Assembly: GCF_000283155.1 (NCBI RefSeq)
Contig: NW_004454163.1
Location: 223,878-287,877 of the forward strand
Length of the DNA: 64,000 nt
Source: Ceratotherium simum simum
Taxonomy: Eukaryota; Chordata; Mammalia; Perissodactyla; Rhinocerotidae
Direction: 5' to 3'
The number at the start of each line of letters is the position of its first letter. The stretch's first letter is position 1. Shown piece after piece: positions 25,415-36,345 of the stretch. The position numbers and the translations under genes are program-made. The notes beneath the pieces were generated by a model that saw only the letters and a program-made list of their open reading frames with translations, was not told where the DNA came from and did no database searches.

Positions 25415-25850
25415 TTCAAACATTATTGAGTGTGCTGTGCTTGGCACAGGAGATAAAGATGTGAATAAGACACAGGTGGGTATGGAAAAGCAACTTCTAG
25501 AAATGAAAGGTGGACAGAGGGGACCAGTAGGCTACAGAGAGACAGGTCAGCTCATGCCAAGATATGGCAATGTGATCAAATGGTACAGCTAGGATACTTC
25601 AATAATAGTTTCATATGACTTGGGCCCACAATGTCCACAAGGGCCAAGGGGCAAAGAAACTGCTGAGGTGCTCCAGGGTCTGATCCCAAGGCCTCACATG
25701 CTAGGCCCAGGCAGCTGGACTTTTCTTCAAAGCACTGTAGGCCCATGTAGGCCCATGGTGAATTCTTAAACAGGAGACAGACATGATATCTGCTTTGTAT
25801 AAAGAATTCCAGTATGGAATATAGCTTGGAGAAGAACTGTATCATAAAAA
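25415..25850 (+). mobile_element. Ancient interspersed repeat, LINE 3'-UTR type
   Basis: It starts ATTATTGAGTGTGCTGTGCT, then GGCACAGGAGATAAAGATGT and GAATAAGACACAGG, a pattern also seen at 20.4 and 50.9 kb. The family was not assigned, and the right boundary is approximate. Confidence 0.4.
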
Positions 25851-27902
25851 AAAGATAAGTATTGCATTACTTATTAAATCATCTTCTTTTGTAGAGGGGA
25901 AAAAAAAAGGATTGTCAAGTCATCCAATGCTGATCTGGAGGAAATAATCCTAAAAGCTACAGGGCTTTTCCTCAGCTCCCAGAGGAGCAGTTAGGGATTG
26001 AGTTGATGGATTCAACTTCTGAGTGGCTTGGGAATTTATAAACTTCCCCCTAATAACAGCAAATTCAAATGCTGGTAGCCATAGTGACAAGTTACTCTAG
26101 CCCTATCTGAAATTTGGGAGGCAGCCATCTCCATCTCCAACTCCATCTCCATTTGAGGAGAAGGGAACCTACTTTCTTTAGTAAGCAATGGTCAAATCAA
26201 TTTACCTATTCAAAAATACATTTAAGATTTTATTTAACAATATTAAAACAATGTTCATTCCACTTTTTAATAATAAAATAATCTGTTCACAGAGTACCAA
26301 GGCCGATTACAACACAGCATTTTAAGCCATGCCAAAAAAAAAAAAAAGTACTGCTCTCTCTATATATATACATATAAATAAAATTAGATCTGAAAAAAGT
26401 GGGGTTTATTATGGTTGGAGGTAGAGTTGCCATAATTATACAAAGTCCTTCAAGGCTATTTAAGTACACATGCAATTAGAAAATTCTTTCATAAAGGAAC
26501 AAAAATGTGTGACATCTCCTCTTTTATTTTATATATACATACGAACTTGGCTAATTGTATGGTTAACATACTGCAAAGGTCTATGTGCTTAGGCATCAAA
26601 GTACATGAGTGAGGCTGGCCAAGGATGATGGTGGTTAATTATTTTGCAAAGCTAAACTATTACCTATTAACTTGCAATCCTACAAGAATGCTCAATGACA
26701 AAAATTTTAGATAACAAATGAAAAGATAAAGAAATGATGGATGACTAGTTGGCTGCTATCCTGGGACACCTCTGACGTGCCCAGGACACGTGACTAAAGG
26801 AAATAGTAAAAAAATATGGTCTGATGCCACTAACAATGAAATGGAGTTTGTGGCAACTCATTATCATACTTTTGATATACTTTAAAAATTTTATCATGAA
26901 ATTTCTTGTCAGTTTTTCAGTAATCAAATGTAAAATTAGAGTGAATTAATAGGCCACAACAGGATATGTAATTAAGTTCTGAAAAACGTTTTAAATTATA
27001 ATAAATCTGATAATCTTATTACTTATGTAATTTCATAGACCATGCCTCAAGAATTCTATGTGTACAATATAATATTATAAGTGTGTATCTAAAATACCAG
27101 AATTATGTATATTTATTTCTTATATATTTGGCTACCCTCCAAAGAAGCTTGAGTGCTAAACTATAATAGCCAAAGTTTTATTTTAATATGTTTCAATGGC
27201 ATCCATGAATTAAGGAGCTAAGTGAATGCTGGGTTTAGCATTAACCCCATTATTAATGAGGCTACCTCTCACAGAAGGACACAAAAACATAAAAAATAGA
27301 ATGAGCTTTGCCACACATTCAACATACACAATTTATTCGGTTCTGGCAGATATGACAGTGGTACAAACCACAGCCTATCTCAATTGCTGTTTTGCTTATA
27401 TTTGAAAGTAAATTTGTAAATTAATTTCAGATGCAACCAGCAATGGGAAAGTCAAATCCATAATCTCTAATGACATCAGACCTTTATAGAAAGGTTTCAG
27501 ATGTATCCCAGTCCACCCAAAACACTTAGGCATCATATATTATGTGATTTTTGTCCCTTATATATGCAAACAGACCTTAGAATTGCCTTTGTGTGATCTG
27601 ATTAATAGCTACTCCAGTGAAAATTATAATTTGCCTTTCAAAACATTATTGAGTCCAAAGTTGACATATTCCTAATGCTAAGTTATTTTTCTCTGAAAAA
27701 AAATTTACTTCCATCAGTTTAATATTTTTAAATCACAGCTGTAAAAATTTTAACTCACAAACAAAACATAAATATCTGCATATAAAAATCTATCTATGTG
27801 TACCAGCAAGTAAATATGCTTTAAGGGTGGTAATTACCAAAAAATATTTGAAAGAAGTCTGCTTTGATGTCTTCAGTAAACATAAACCAAAGATAAAATA
27901 TT
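25851..27902. other. Unannotated AT-rich intron
   Basis: Contains a hexamer repeat at 26.13 kb and a 14-base A run at 26.34 kb. No exon or interspersed repeat was recognised. Confidence 0.45.
26125..26151. repeat. (CCATCT)n hexamer repeat
   Basis: CCATCTCCATCTCCAACTCC is followed by ATCTCCAT. Confidence 0.8.
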
Positions 27903-27915
27903 AAAACTTTCTTTT

Positions 27916-28166
27916 ACTGTTTTTTTTTGGTGAAGAAGAACGGCCCTGAGCTAACATCTGTTGCCAATTTTCCTCTTTTTGCCCAGGAAGAGTAGCCCTG
28001 GGCTAACATCTGCACCCATCTTCCTCCACTTTGTATATGGGATGCTGCCACAGCATGGCTTGATGAGCAGTGCCTAGGTCCATGCCTGGGATCCGAACCC
28101 GCAAATCCCTGGCAGCCGTCGCAGCGGAGCATGCGAACCTAACCACTACGCCACCGGGCAAGCCCC
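27916..28166 (-). mobile_element. ERE SINE, short type (copy 1)
   Basis: Read on the minus strand it begins GGGGCTTGCCCGGTGGCGTA. Pol III box-like elements follow (GTGGCGTAGTGG and GGTTCGGATCCC), then the ERE body CCATGCTGTGGCAGCATCCC and GGAGGAAGATGGGTGCAGAT, ending in an A tail. A perfect 13-bp target duplication, AAAACTTTCTTTT, lies at 27903-27915 and 28167-28179. The left flank has four extra bases before the tail. Confidence 0.93.
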
Positions 28167-28183
28167 AAAACTTTCTTTTTCTT

Positions 28184-28529
28184 TTTTTTTTTTAAATTTG
28201 TCAGTTACTTTATTTCTCAGAAGGATTGTGTATTTTTTTTTTGTGAGAGAGATCAACGCTGAGCTAACATCCGTGCTAATCCTCCTCTTTTTGCTGAGGA
28301 AGACCGGCTCTGAGCTAACATCTATTGCCAATCCTCCTCCTTTTTTTTCCCCCAAAGTCCCAGTAGATAGTTGTATGTCATAGTTGCACATCCTTCTAGT
28401 TGCTGTACATGGGACGCGGCCTCAGCATGGCCCGAGCAGCAGTGCGTCGGTGCGCGCCTGGGATCCGAACCCGGGCCACCAGTAGCGGAGCACGCGCTTA
28501 ACTGCTAAGCCACCAGGCCGGCCCGACCC
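28184..28529 (-). mobile_element. ERE SINE, long type, with extended 3' end (copy 2)
   Basis: The minus-strand head is GGGCCGGCCTGGTGGCTTAG near 28524, with box B GGTTCGGATCCC and the long-type insert TCTACTGGGACTTTG preceded by TAGTTGCACATCC-type sequence (given in plus sense at 28360-28400). After a first A tail (28233-28242) there are 39 unrelated bases (28194-28232), then a second A run, then the flank. Target duplications AAAACTTT(C/A)TTTTTCTT at 28167-28183 and 28530-28546 match in 16 of 17 bases and enclose the extra segment, so it probably arrived with the SINE. Copy 1 later inserted at the left duplication. Confidence 0.85.
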
Positions 28530-29468
28530 AAAACTTTATTTTTCTTAATGAAAGTCCAGCCAATGATTTGTGAAACAGATGAATATCAGTTAGACTCTAG
28601 TCCTGGCCACAACTTGAAAAATACAAACTATTAACTCATGAAAACTGAAGGATAAGTCTACTTTTTATGTCAGCAATCATAATTTATATACCTATCCTAT
28701 TACCCATTTTTAGGACATCTAGAACTGCATAAAGAAAGCATTATTAGGTCAAAAGCAGAATTTTTGGAATAAAATGGCATTAAGCATAGTGCCTCTGCTC
28801 TGCTACTTTCTTGGCAGAATAATGACCTTTCTTTTCATTTGTAAAATACATATACAATCACAGTGCTCACACCCAGAAGATGATCGTGAGACAAAGAGGC
28901 GCTAATGCACATAAAACAGCTTCATATCTGGTACGCAGTGTTCAATAAACACTAGTCAGAAGCATTATGATCATTTTGTAATTACATTAACACTAACAGA
29001 GCATCCATGGGCATGGGAAGTCACGGCCAGTCATCAGAGGTCCATTTCTGCTGGAGAAGAGACAGAAACACTTACGGAGACTCTGGGGCTGAGTAGCCCT
29101 AGAAAGCAAAGCGAATGCAATGCTTTCCAAACTGCAGATAACAACAGACTATTAGTATAATTTGGAATGGAATGGAAAATGGAGTACATCTCAGTCAAGG
29201 CTAAGTGTATTATCATCTTGTGAAATATATATAAATAAATAAGAGGATCGTGATGTAAAACTTATTTCTGATAATGTTTCCCAGTCATAACAATTTGAAA
29301 ACTACTGCTCTGAAAGACATGGGTATACATCCACCCCAAACAGGACGCCTGTGAAGTAATCACACCAAGCCTAGCTGGGGTCTGTAAGGCACAATTACTT
29401 GGTACAGGTCCTGAGAAAATGGAGAGCATGAAGATGAGAGCACAGCAGCAGAGCAGGCCTCTTCTGGA

Positions 29469-29532
29469 GCCCTGGAGGAAAGGACTGGGCTCTGTCTCCA
29501 GCCCTGGAGCAGAGGATTGGGTGCTGTCACCA
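29469..29532. repeat. Two 32-bp imperfect tandem units
   Basis: GCCCTGGAG...ACTGGGCTCTGTCTCCA is followed at once by GCCCTGGAG...ATTGGGTGCTGTCACCA. About six to seven of 32 positions differ. Confidence 0.85.
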
Positions 29533-29750
29533 GCACTGAAGTTGTTACCTCCTCGGGGCACAAGGAGCTGTAATGCTGACAAGACTTTCCAAAGTGGAGT
29601 TAGACTGTGAGAGCAAAACCTCTGTTTTAAAGTAGTCTAGAGTAGTAAAAGGATTACATTTCCACGGGAATGCTGAGGCTTCAATAATCCAAATTTTGAC
29701 GAGCTCCCTTCAAGAGTGAACTAAAAATTTAGAATAAGACACATACATGA

Positions 29751-29791
29751 GCACACACACTCATCCATTCCGCACACACACTCATCCATTC
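29751..29791. repeat. Perfect 20-bp direct repeat, 1-base spacer
   Basis: GCACACACACTCATCCATTC occurs at 29751-29770 and 29772-29791. Confidence 0.95.
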
Positions 29792-30091
29792 AATGGAATC
29801 TTTATTTTTTAAAAACAGCTCTTTACACCATTTCCTCATAACTAGAGATACAACCAAAAAATAGCTCCAAAAATCTGAGAAAGCAAATATTATTTTGGAC
29901 CAGCTATCCCACATAATTTGTTGACAGAATGACCTACACAAAAAAGCTCAAATAAGATATTCTGAGTTCTACAGCATTTTAAAGTGATAATTTCCTTTTA
30001 AGTTTCTTCTGCTCTGGTCACAAATCTAGGATTATATAATATGTCATAATTTTTTCAGAAATACCAAAATTTCTATTTTCTATTAGGAACT

Positions 30092-30434
30092 TGCTATAGA
30101 TTGAGTATTTGTGTCCCCCCCCAAATTCATTTGTTGAAACCTATGCCCTGATGTGATGGTATATGGAGGTGTGGCCCTTGGGAGGTGATTAGGTCATGTG
30201 GGTGGAGCCCCCATGATGGGATCAGTGTCCTTAAAAGAAAGACCCTCACCACTTCCACCATGTGAGGACACAGTGAGAAGATAGTTGTCTATGAACCAGG
30301 AAGAACCCTCACCGAATCATCAGAACCTTGATCTTGGATTTCCCAGCCTTCAGAAGAGTGAGAAATAAATTCCCATTGTTTATAAGCCACCAGTCTATGG
30401 TATTCTGTTATAGCAGCTTGAATGGACTAAGACA
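30092..30434 (+). mobile_element. Solo LTR of MLT1/MST type (ERVL-MaLR)
   Basis: It begins TGCTATAGATTGAGTATTTG and contains ATTCATTTGTTGAAACCTAT, TGGAGCCCCCATGATGGGAT, CATGTGAGGACACAGTGAGA and AGAAATAAATTCCCATTGTT. It ends GAATGGACTAAGACA. A perfect 5-bp target duplication GAACT flanks it (30087-30091 and 30435-30439). There are no internal retroviral genes. Confidence 0.9.
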
Positions 30435-30439
30435 GAACT

Positions 30440-31069
30440 AAAGAAAAAAGAATTTCTCGAAAAGTGAATTTTCTGTCAATTTTTAAAAATCTAATATTCT
30501 GAATGACTTTTGCTTCCCTACTTTGTAAGAAAAGAGGCCACAGAAATAAAGATGATCATAGCAAGGTCCCTATGCAAGCACACTGTGGGTTTTTAATGAC
30601 ACCTCCTTACTTCAATCTAGGCAGCTTACAGGAATACTTTGATAGAATCTTCACATAGCACATCAATCACTGCCATGGTGATTTTCCAGTAAGATCTGAC
30701 CCAGAAAAATCTGACTTAATTTTTCTTCTGTACTCTCCATTTTACAATACATTCTTACAAGAGAATCAAAATATTTTGGAAGAAACTTAGAAAAAAATTA
30801 TGCCATTTAGAGAGAAGAAAAAAATCAAGGATAATGTAGAGAAGAAACTGTACCTAAAGCAATGTTTATGGCCTGCAACAGTGTGACCCTACAGCTTAGT
30901 TAAATTTTCCTCTCGCCCAAACGCTTTCCACCAGTTCACAAGCTAGCATCCCATTTTCATCCTTCTAAATTACTAACTACTTCATTTTTTAAAAATGTCC
31001 ATACTATTCCCGTAAAACTCTCCTTGACCTCATTTCCTGTTTCTCAGTAAATCTCCAAACTTTTGTTCA
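30440..31069. other. Unannotated intron
   Basis: Nothing recognised. Confidence 0.45.
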
Positions 31070-31190
31070 CACTCATTCATTCATTTAATCTATCAACTAG
31101 TATTAAGACCAGGACTTGCCGGGCATTGTGCTAGGAACTGGGGGTACTGGCTAAATAAGTGAGACAGTCCCCACCTCATAGAGCTGACCA
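31070..31190 (+). mobile_element. L2 3' end fragment
   Basis: CATTCATTCATTTAATC, then GGGCATTGTGCTAGGAACTG, GGGGTACTGGC and CAGTCCCCACCTCATAGAGC are in L2 order. Confidence 0.6.
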
Positions 31191-32269
31191 ACATCTTGGC
31201 ACCATAGCAGAAAAGCACAGACCTGTGATCAAAGCAACACCTTTCATATCTCTACCTTGATACTTCCCATTTCTGGCCACAACCAAGTAAACCCAGCTTC
31301 TCATCCCCCCGAAGTTACGAAGCCTGTGCTCTCATCCTCACTAAGACCTTCAGTAAGACCCACTATCAGTTAGAATGCAACTCACCACACGTAACAGAAA
31401 ACTCATCTCATGGTCTCTTACACAATCGATGGGGCTTATCAACCAACATGACCGGAAGCCCGGGGATAGGAAAAGCTCAGGATTATATTAATTCAGCAGT
31501 TCAGTAATTGCATCAAAGGCCAGGTTTCTCTCCACTCTGCCTAGAAGTGGATGACTGACAGGAACTGTTGAGAGTATTTGCTTCTTTATCCCCAACGAGG
31601 GAGGGAGAGAACCACAGAGGGAAAGGGAAGGAGGTGGGGGGACTCGGGGAGTAAGGGGCAAAAGACACAGACAGGTTGAGAGGGAGCAATATTTCCCTAA
31701 ACTTCACCTCCTTGGTCCAAAGGGTTCCATCGCAGTCAGAAGAATAGGACTATGATGCATCTTCCCTGCAACCAGAGGTGGATTAAACTTCTCCCAAATC
31801 TATGGACTGCATGGGGCAGCTGAGAGTAAATACCCAAACAGCAATTGAGGGAGGGATCTCAGGGGAGGCCACCATGAAGTTCACTACACAACTGATTACA
31901 CATAAAACCTTATTCACCTACCGTGTACTGCCTTTAAACTAAACTTCATCCATCCTGTCCTCTCCAGAATCCATAATTGCCTCCTTCCCAGCTCTAGATG
32001 ACTCCCACGCCCATCAGCCAACTCAATCCCTCACTCTGCACTCAAAGATCAAGATTTGGTCCCACCACTCTACATCTGTGGGAGTATTCTCCAACAAAAA
32101 TGTTCCTCCCACGTCAATCTGATCTCACACACACACTTCTTATCTATCTCTCCTCCTTATCGACCCAAACTGCCATTCTCCAAAGTGCAGCTCAGTTGCC
32201 TTCTCCAGTAAGTCATCCCTGCTCAATCTGGTCCCTCACTTAGAGGCATTTTTCAGGCACACCCTATGG
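31191..32269. other. Probable ancient repeat sequence, family not assigned
   Basis: About 31.38-31.89 kb and 31.95-32.24 kb have the look of degenerate interspersed repeats (for example CAACTCACCACACGTAACAG and CAGTTGCCTTCTCCAGTAAG). I could not place them in a family. Confidence 0.3.
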
Positions 32270-32515
32270 AGACAGCACGGTTCATGAGGAAGAGCACAGA
32301 AATGGAAATCTCACAGACCAGGGTTCAACTCCCATGCCACCACTTGCTAATGGTATGTATGCCTTGAGTAAATCACTTTAAAACTGTTTACATCTAAATT
32401 TCCTTACCTGTAACACAGGATTACGACTTTCGCAGGACCATGTTAATGACTAAAGATAATTTCTATTACGGCCCTGGCACATACAAGTCATTTGATAAGT
32501 AAAAAATGTATTATC
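32270..32515 (+). mobile_element. MIR SINE (sense)
   Basis: AGACCAGGGTTCAACTCCC, CCACCACTTGCTAATGGTAT, GAGTAAATCACTTTAAAACT, TTCCTTACCTGTAACACAGG and CCTGGCACATACAAGTCATT form an almost full-length MIR. Confidence 0.75.
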
Positions 32516-33118
32516 ACTATTGATCCATGACATCTCTTGTTTGTATGCAGTCTTCTGTTGCTCTCTAGCACTCTCATATGCTAGATCTTAACACCTAGTA
32601 TTCCGGGGCAAACAAGAGGATTCACCTTTGTATCTGTGCCCAATTAACTGTGGCCACTGTATCTGGTAAAACCGAGATGCTGCTTCATGAAAGCTACATT
32701 TTTCTTCTATCATCTTCCATAGAAATAAATTTCTGTTTCTCAAGTAGAAAACATTCCAGGCTTAAAGCATGCTGGGTAGATGGTGATGATACAAACTACA
32801 TGCTCCCCCAAGAAAAGAACAACAAAAAACAGAACTAAAAGTTGTTGAGAACCCATCAGAGTTCAAAAAGGTGGCGCAACAGGACCAAAGAACTGAGAAC
32901 TCTAGATGCACTTACTAGAATCTCAAGGAAAGGGAGCAAGGTTTTGTAATCATTCTTGGAAAAAAAAAGGACGGGAAAATGAACGTGTACCTTGACTGGC
33001 AACACGGATTTTAAAACCCCAGACAAGCAAGTGAGTAATGGCATGTGCAGTGTGAGCAAGTGGAAGGTGCACCAAATCCCCTTCAGAAGCAGCCATTGTG
33101 AGAAGCACTGACCTCATG
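32516..33118. other. Unannotated intron
   Basis: Nothing recognised. Confidence 0.4.
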
Positions 33119-33330
33119 GGCTAGAGGGAAAGGACTCTGCACAATGGACAGAAATCAGAAAACAACATCCAGACCACATTCAGCCACTTATTAATCTTAT
33201 GATTCTAAGTGAATCACTTCACCTCTGGGAAATCAGTTTCATTATGTGAAAAGAGAAATGCTCCCCACCCCCATCCTACTTGACTCATAGAGTCTGGGGC
33301 AGCTAAAATAAAATTTATAAAATCGCTCAA
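33119..33330 (+). mobile_element. MIR SINE (sense, diverged)
   Basis: CATTCAGCCACTTATTAATC, AAGTGAATCACTTCACCTCT and ATCAGTTTCATTATGTGAAA follow MIR order. Confidence 0.6.
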
Positions 33331-34820
33331 GAAGCATAAAATGCTATGCAAATATAACAAACATTTACAAATAACCAATCTGAATGCCGAAAGTAAGGCT
33401 TTTACAAATTTCAATGTAGTATTGCTGAAATGTCCACGTTGTGACCACCAGGCATTATACATCAATAATCAGTAAAACAAAGGATGCATCTATTCTTAAC
33501 TGCCTACTTTATTTAAATGGTTGCCTGGAAAATAATAAATTACAATTATTATTTGTGATGGGTTAAACAATTAGAACATTTAAATATAAAACTACTAAAC
33601 CTCTGAGAACGGGGCACTAATTCGGGTTGAGAATTCATGCTATCTACTAATTTGCTAATCATTAGTGGAGTGACAATATCATACTGGGGCTTTATCAGTT
33701 TGAACAGTTGTGTGAGATTACCCCATAAGGGACCATTTTCCTACACTATAAATGCAACAAGATGCTTTAATAAATGTCTTCTGCATTGATAGAATAGATG
33801 ACAAGTCAACACAAGATGCCATAGCAGATCTAAGTGACTGAACTGAAGGAATAATTACATATATGCATAATGTGAAAATCTGCAGGATTTAATTTTACAA
33901 AGGAATTAGAAGAACAAATATTCGGCTCTGCTGAGATTTTTCTCTGATCAGTTCATTAAGGTGGCCCATTATTTTTGGCCTTTAAAACCACACAGAAATT
34001 CTGCAAAGAAACATTTATAATTTAAATGATTACCACAAATTACAACTATTTTCCCTACCACCACAGCTAATAAGTGTTAGCTGGGCACTGGCATCTTCCC
34101 AGGCAATGCATAGTGACTTCCTTACACACAACAGAGAACAAATATTTGTTGAATGAATGTACAGAACACAAATTCTCCCCAGGCTCTGAGAATTTCCGTT
34201 ATCAACACTTCCTTAAATTCATATCTACTAATCTGAAAATACTTAATTTAAAGTGAACTTGTGAAATGAAATACAAGGTAATAATGAACTGGCCCTTATT
34301 TGTAGGGTTTGGAAAGGTAATTCAATAAACTGCTAAATAAAGTCAAGCATCAATAATGAAAGAACATCAGGAAGGCCAGGTGATGTCAGAGGAAAAAGTA
34401 TAGGGTCCCTCTGACAGCAATGCCCTTGGTTAGACCACAACATCAGTAAGTAAATGAAGGGGCCAGAAAGGAAGAGATTTCAGCCCTAGGAATTAACTGG
34501 AAGTAGAACTTATGCGCCATTTTCTTTGCTGTAATTTTTTTTTTTTTTTTACTACCACGTAAGTGAAGAATCTTAATCTCAATTTATTAGCACTTATATG
34601 AGAACTTTTTAGGGGCCTTATTTGAGCATCTGGTGAAATAAACATTCAGATGTTTAAAAACAAAAGAAAATGTAGTAACGGTGTATACAGATATATTCTA
34701 ATCAATTGTTAACATAATATTCATCAATATCTATTTTAGATGCGGGTAATCTGTCCAAAGACAGAAAATCGGCTTCTATATAAAAAAGCAAGAAAGAAGA
34801 GGTAATATAGAACCTCCAAA
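33331..34820. other. Unannotated AT-rich intron
   Basis: Contains a 20-base T run near 34.53 kb and a possible LINE 3' end near 34.14 kb (ACAAATATTTGTTGAATGAA). Otherwise nothing was recognised. Confidence 0.45.
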
Positions 34821-35035
34821 GTACAGTTGTGCGTCACTGAATGACAGCGATATGTTCTCAGAAATGCGTCATTAGGTGATTTCGTCGTTGTACAAACATC
34901 ACAGGGTGCCCTTACACAAACTTTGATGGTATAGCCCACTACACACCTAGGCTATATGGTACTAATTTTATGGGACCACCGTCAGGTATGTGGTCTGTGC
35001 TTGACAGAAACATTATGCACGTATGACTGTACGAC
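34821..35035. mobile_element. MuDR-like miniature DNA transposon with 9-bp target duplication
   Basis: The left end is GTACAGTTGTGCGTCACTGA. The right end, reverse-complemented, is GTCGTACAGTCATACGTGCA, so the ends form an imperfect inverted repeat. The interior has GGTGATTTCGTCGTTGTAC, CTACACACCTAGGCTATATG and TTATGGGACCACCGTCAG. A perfect 9-bp duplication ACCTCCAAA flanks it at 34812-34820 and 35036-35044. A 9-bp duplication is the hallmark of the MULE/MuDR superfamily. I think this is the Ricksha-type family, but the name is from memory. It has no transposase. Confidence 0.75.
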
Positions 35036-35144
35036 ACCTCCAAAATCCATCCAGATGAATAGCGTTTGATTATCCAAACCCAGAGGAAACATAACTGAAC
35101 ATGATCTGTTTCTGTTGTGGAAATACATACTAAGGCCAACTGTG

Positions 35145-35305
35145 TAAGTCTGGTGGAAGACCACCTTTATTAGAGTCACCTGGAGTTCACTTGTAAAAAC
35201 GCATATTCTTAGGACCCAGACCTTAAAATCTGGGACGGGTTCTAGGAATCTGCATTTTAACAAGCTCTCCCAGGGTAACTCTCAAGCACCCTAAAATCTG
35301 AAAAC
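35145..35305 (+). mobile_element. hAT-type MITE (MER20-like, diverged)
   Basis: TTAGAGTCACCTGGAGTTCA, TAGGACCCAGACCTTAAAAT and TAGGAATCTGCATTTTAACA, followed by AGCTCTCCCAGGG, match the family also seen at 61.4 kb. Confidence 0.6.
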
Positions 35306-35338
35306 CAATGATATTGGTTTAAAAAAATAACGTGAAGA

Positions 35339-35576
35339 GGCCGACCTGGTGGCACAGTGGTTAAGTTTGCGCGTTCCGCTTTGGTGGCCCGGGGTTCACA
35401 GGTCAGATCCAGGGCACGGACCTACACACGCTGTGGCAGAATCCCACATACAAAAAATACAGGAAGATGGGCACAGATGTTAGCTTAGGACTACTCTTCC
35501 TCAGCAAAAAGCGGAAGATTGGCAACGGAAGGTAGCTCAGGGCCAGTCTTCCTCACCAAAAAATAAATAAATAAAG
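35339..35576 (+). mobile_element. ERE SINE, short type (copy 3)
   Basis: The head is GGCCGACCTGGTGGCACAGT, then GGTTAAGTTTGCGCGTTCCG and GGAAGATGGGCACAGATGTT. The second tail module is GGAAGATTGGCAACGGAAG, and the end is an A-rich (AAAT)n tail. The flanks AAAATAACGTGAA and AAAATAAGAGAA are a plausible decayed target duplication. Confidence 0.92.
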
Positions 35577-35910
35577 TTAAAATAAGAGAACTTTGGAAGA
35601 GTTATTTCCTGTACTTTTTAATATAGACACTAGGAACAAAAGTTAAACTGGAAAGAATAAAAGCATATACACAGTGCAGAATCATGTAACAGTCAATTTA
35701 AAAGGCAGAGCAATTAAAATTTGATGATTCATATGTTAAAGGGATAATTCCTCATACTACTGAAAATCTTAAACCGAGGTGAAATGGCACATTATCACAA
35801 AGAGTGACTGGCTCCTCTAGTGAGGCACAGAGGACGCACGCCTGGTGTAAAGACCCACGTCTTCAAAAGTGGTTGGCATTCTCAATTTCATTCTCGATAC
35901 AACACAGAGT

Positions 35911-36345
35911 ATGCATATCAGCATCAGAGATGATTCCATTTGGGAAAAAAGCCTAAAAGACATTTTTTTCAAAATAACAGCCAAGCAAAACATCCATAAA
36001 AGGAACCTAGTCCACATTGAAGAAGGAAAAATAATAGATCAAAGTGTCAGTGACTTTCCCTTTTACAATGAGCAAATCCCAACTAGAATGATCTATAAAA
36101 GATTCAAGGAGGAACAATTAAAGAAGCAAACTTTAGACCCTGACAGAGACACAGTTCAAAACATACATTTACCGAAGGCCAAAAAAAAAAGAAAAAATAA
36201 TGCTATTTCTGAACACCATAAAGGATTCATCTTTATGTTCTGTCAGTTTACGGGACAATCATCTATTGACAGACAAGTCCTCAAGATGAAATGGAGACTT
36301 TGTAACAGCTATAGATGTGCTTTCATAAGACATGTGCATTCCTGA
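35911..36345 (+). other. Unrecognised 144-codon ORF, possible pseudogene or chance ORF
   Basis: This is the longest gap-free ATG-to-stop reading frame in the window. It runs from ATG at 35911, with A at -3, to TGA at 36345, and is open for 14 more codons upstream without an ATG. The predicted protein is hydrophilic and rich in Lys, Ile and Gln. It has no signal peptide or membrane segment, and a basic cluster KAKKKRKNN near residue 90. I do not recognise a family. No splice signals, poly-A signal with tail, or promoter were seen around it, and it lies on the strand opposite to CDH2. Its A-rich composition favours long open frames by chance. A decayed retrocopy or an old exon is possible. Confidence 0.2.

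Larger units (their letters stand above)
28547..30086. other. Unannotated intron with two small tandem duplications
   Basis: No exon or interspersed repeat was recognised. Overlapping ORFs near 29.3-29.6 kb on both strands are mutual shadows in a moderately GC-rich patch. Confidence 0.45.
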
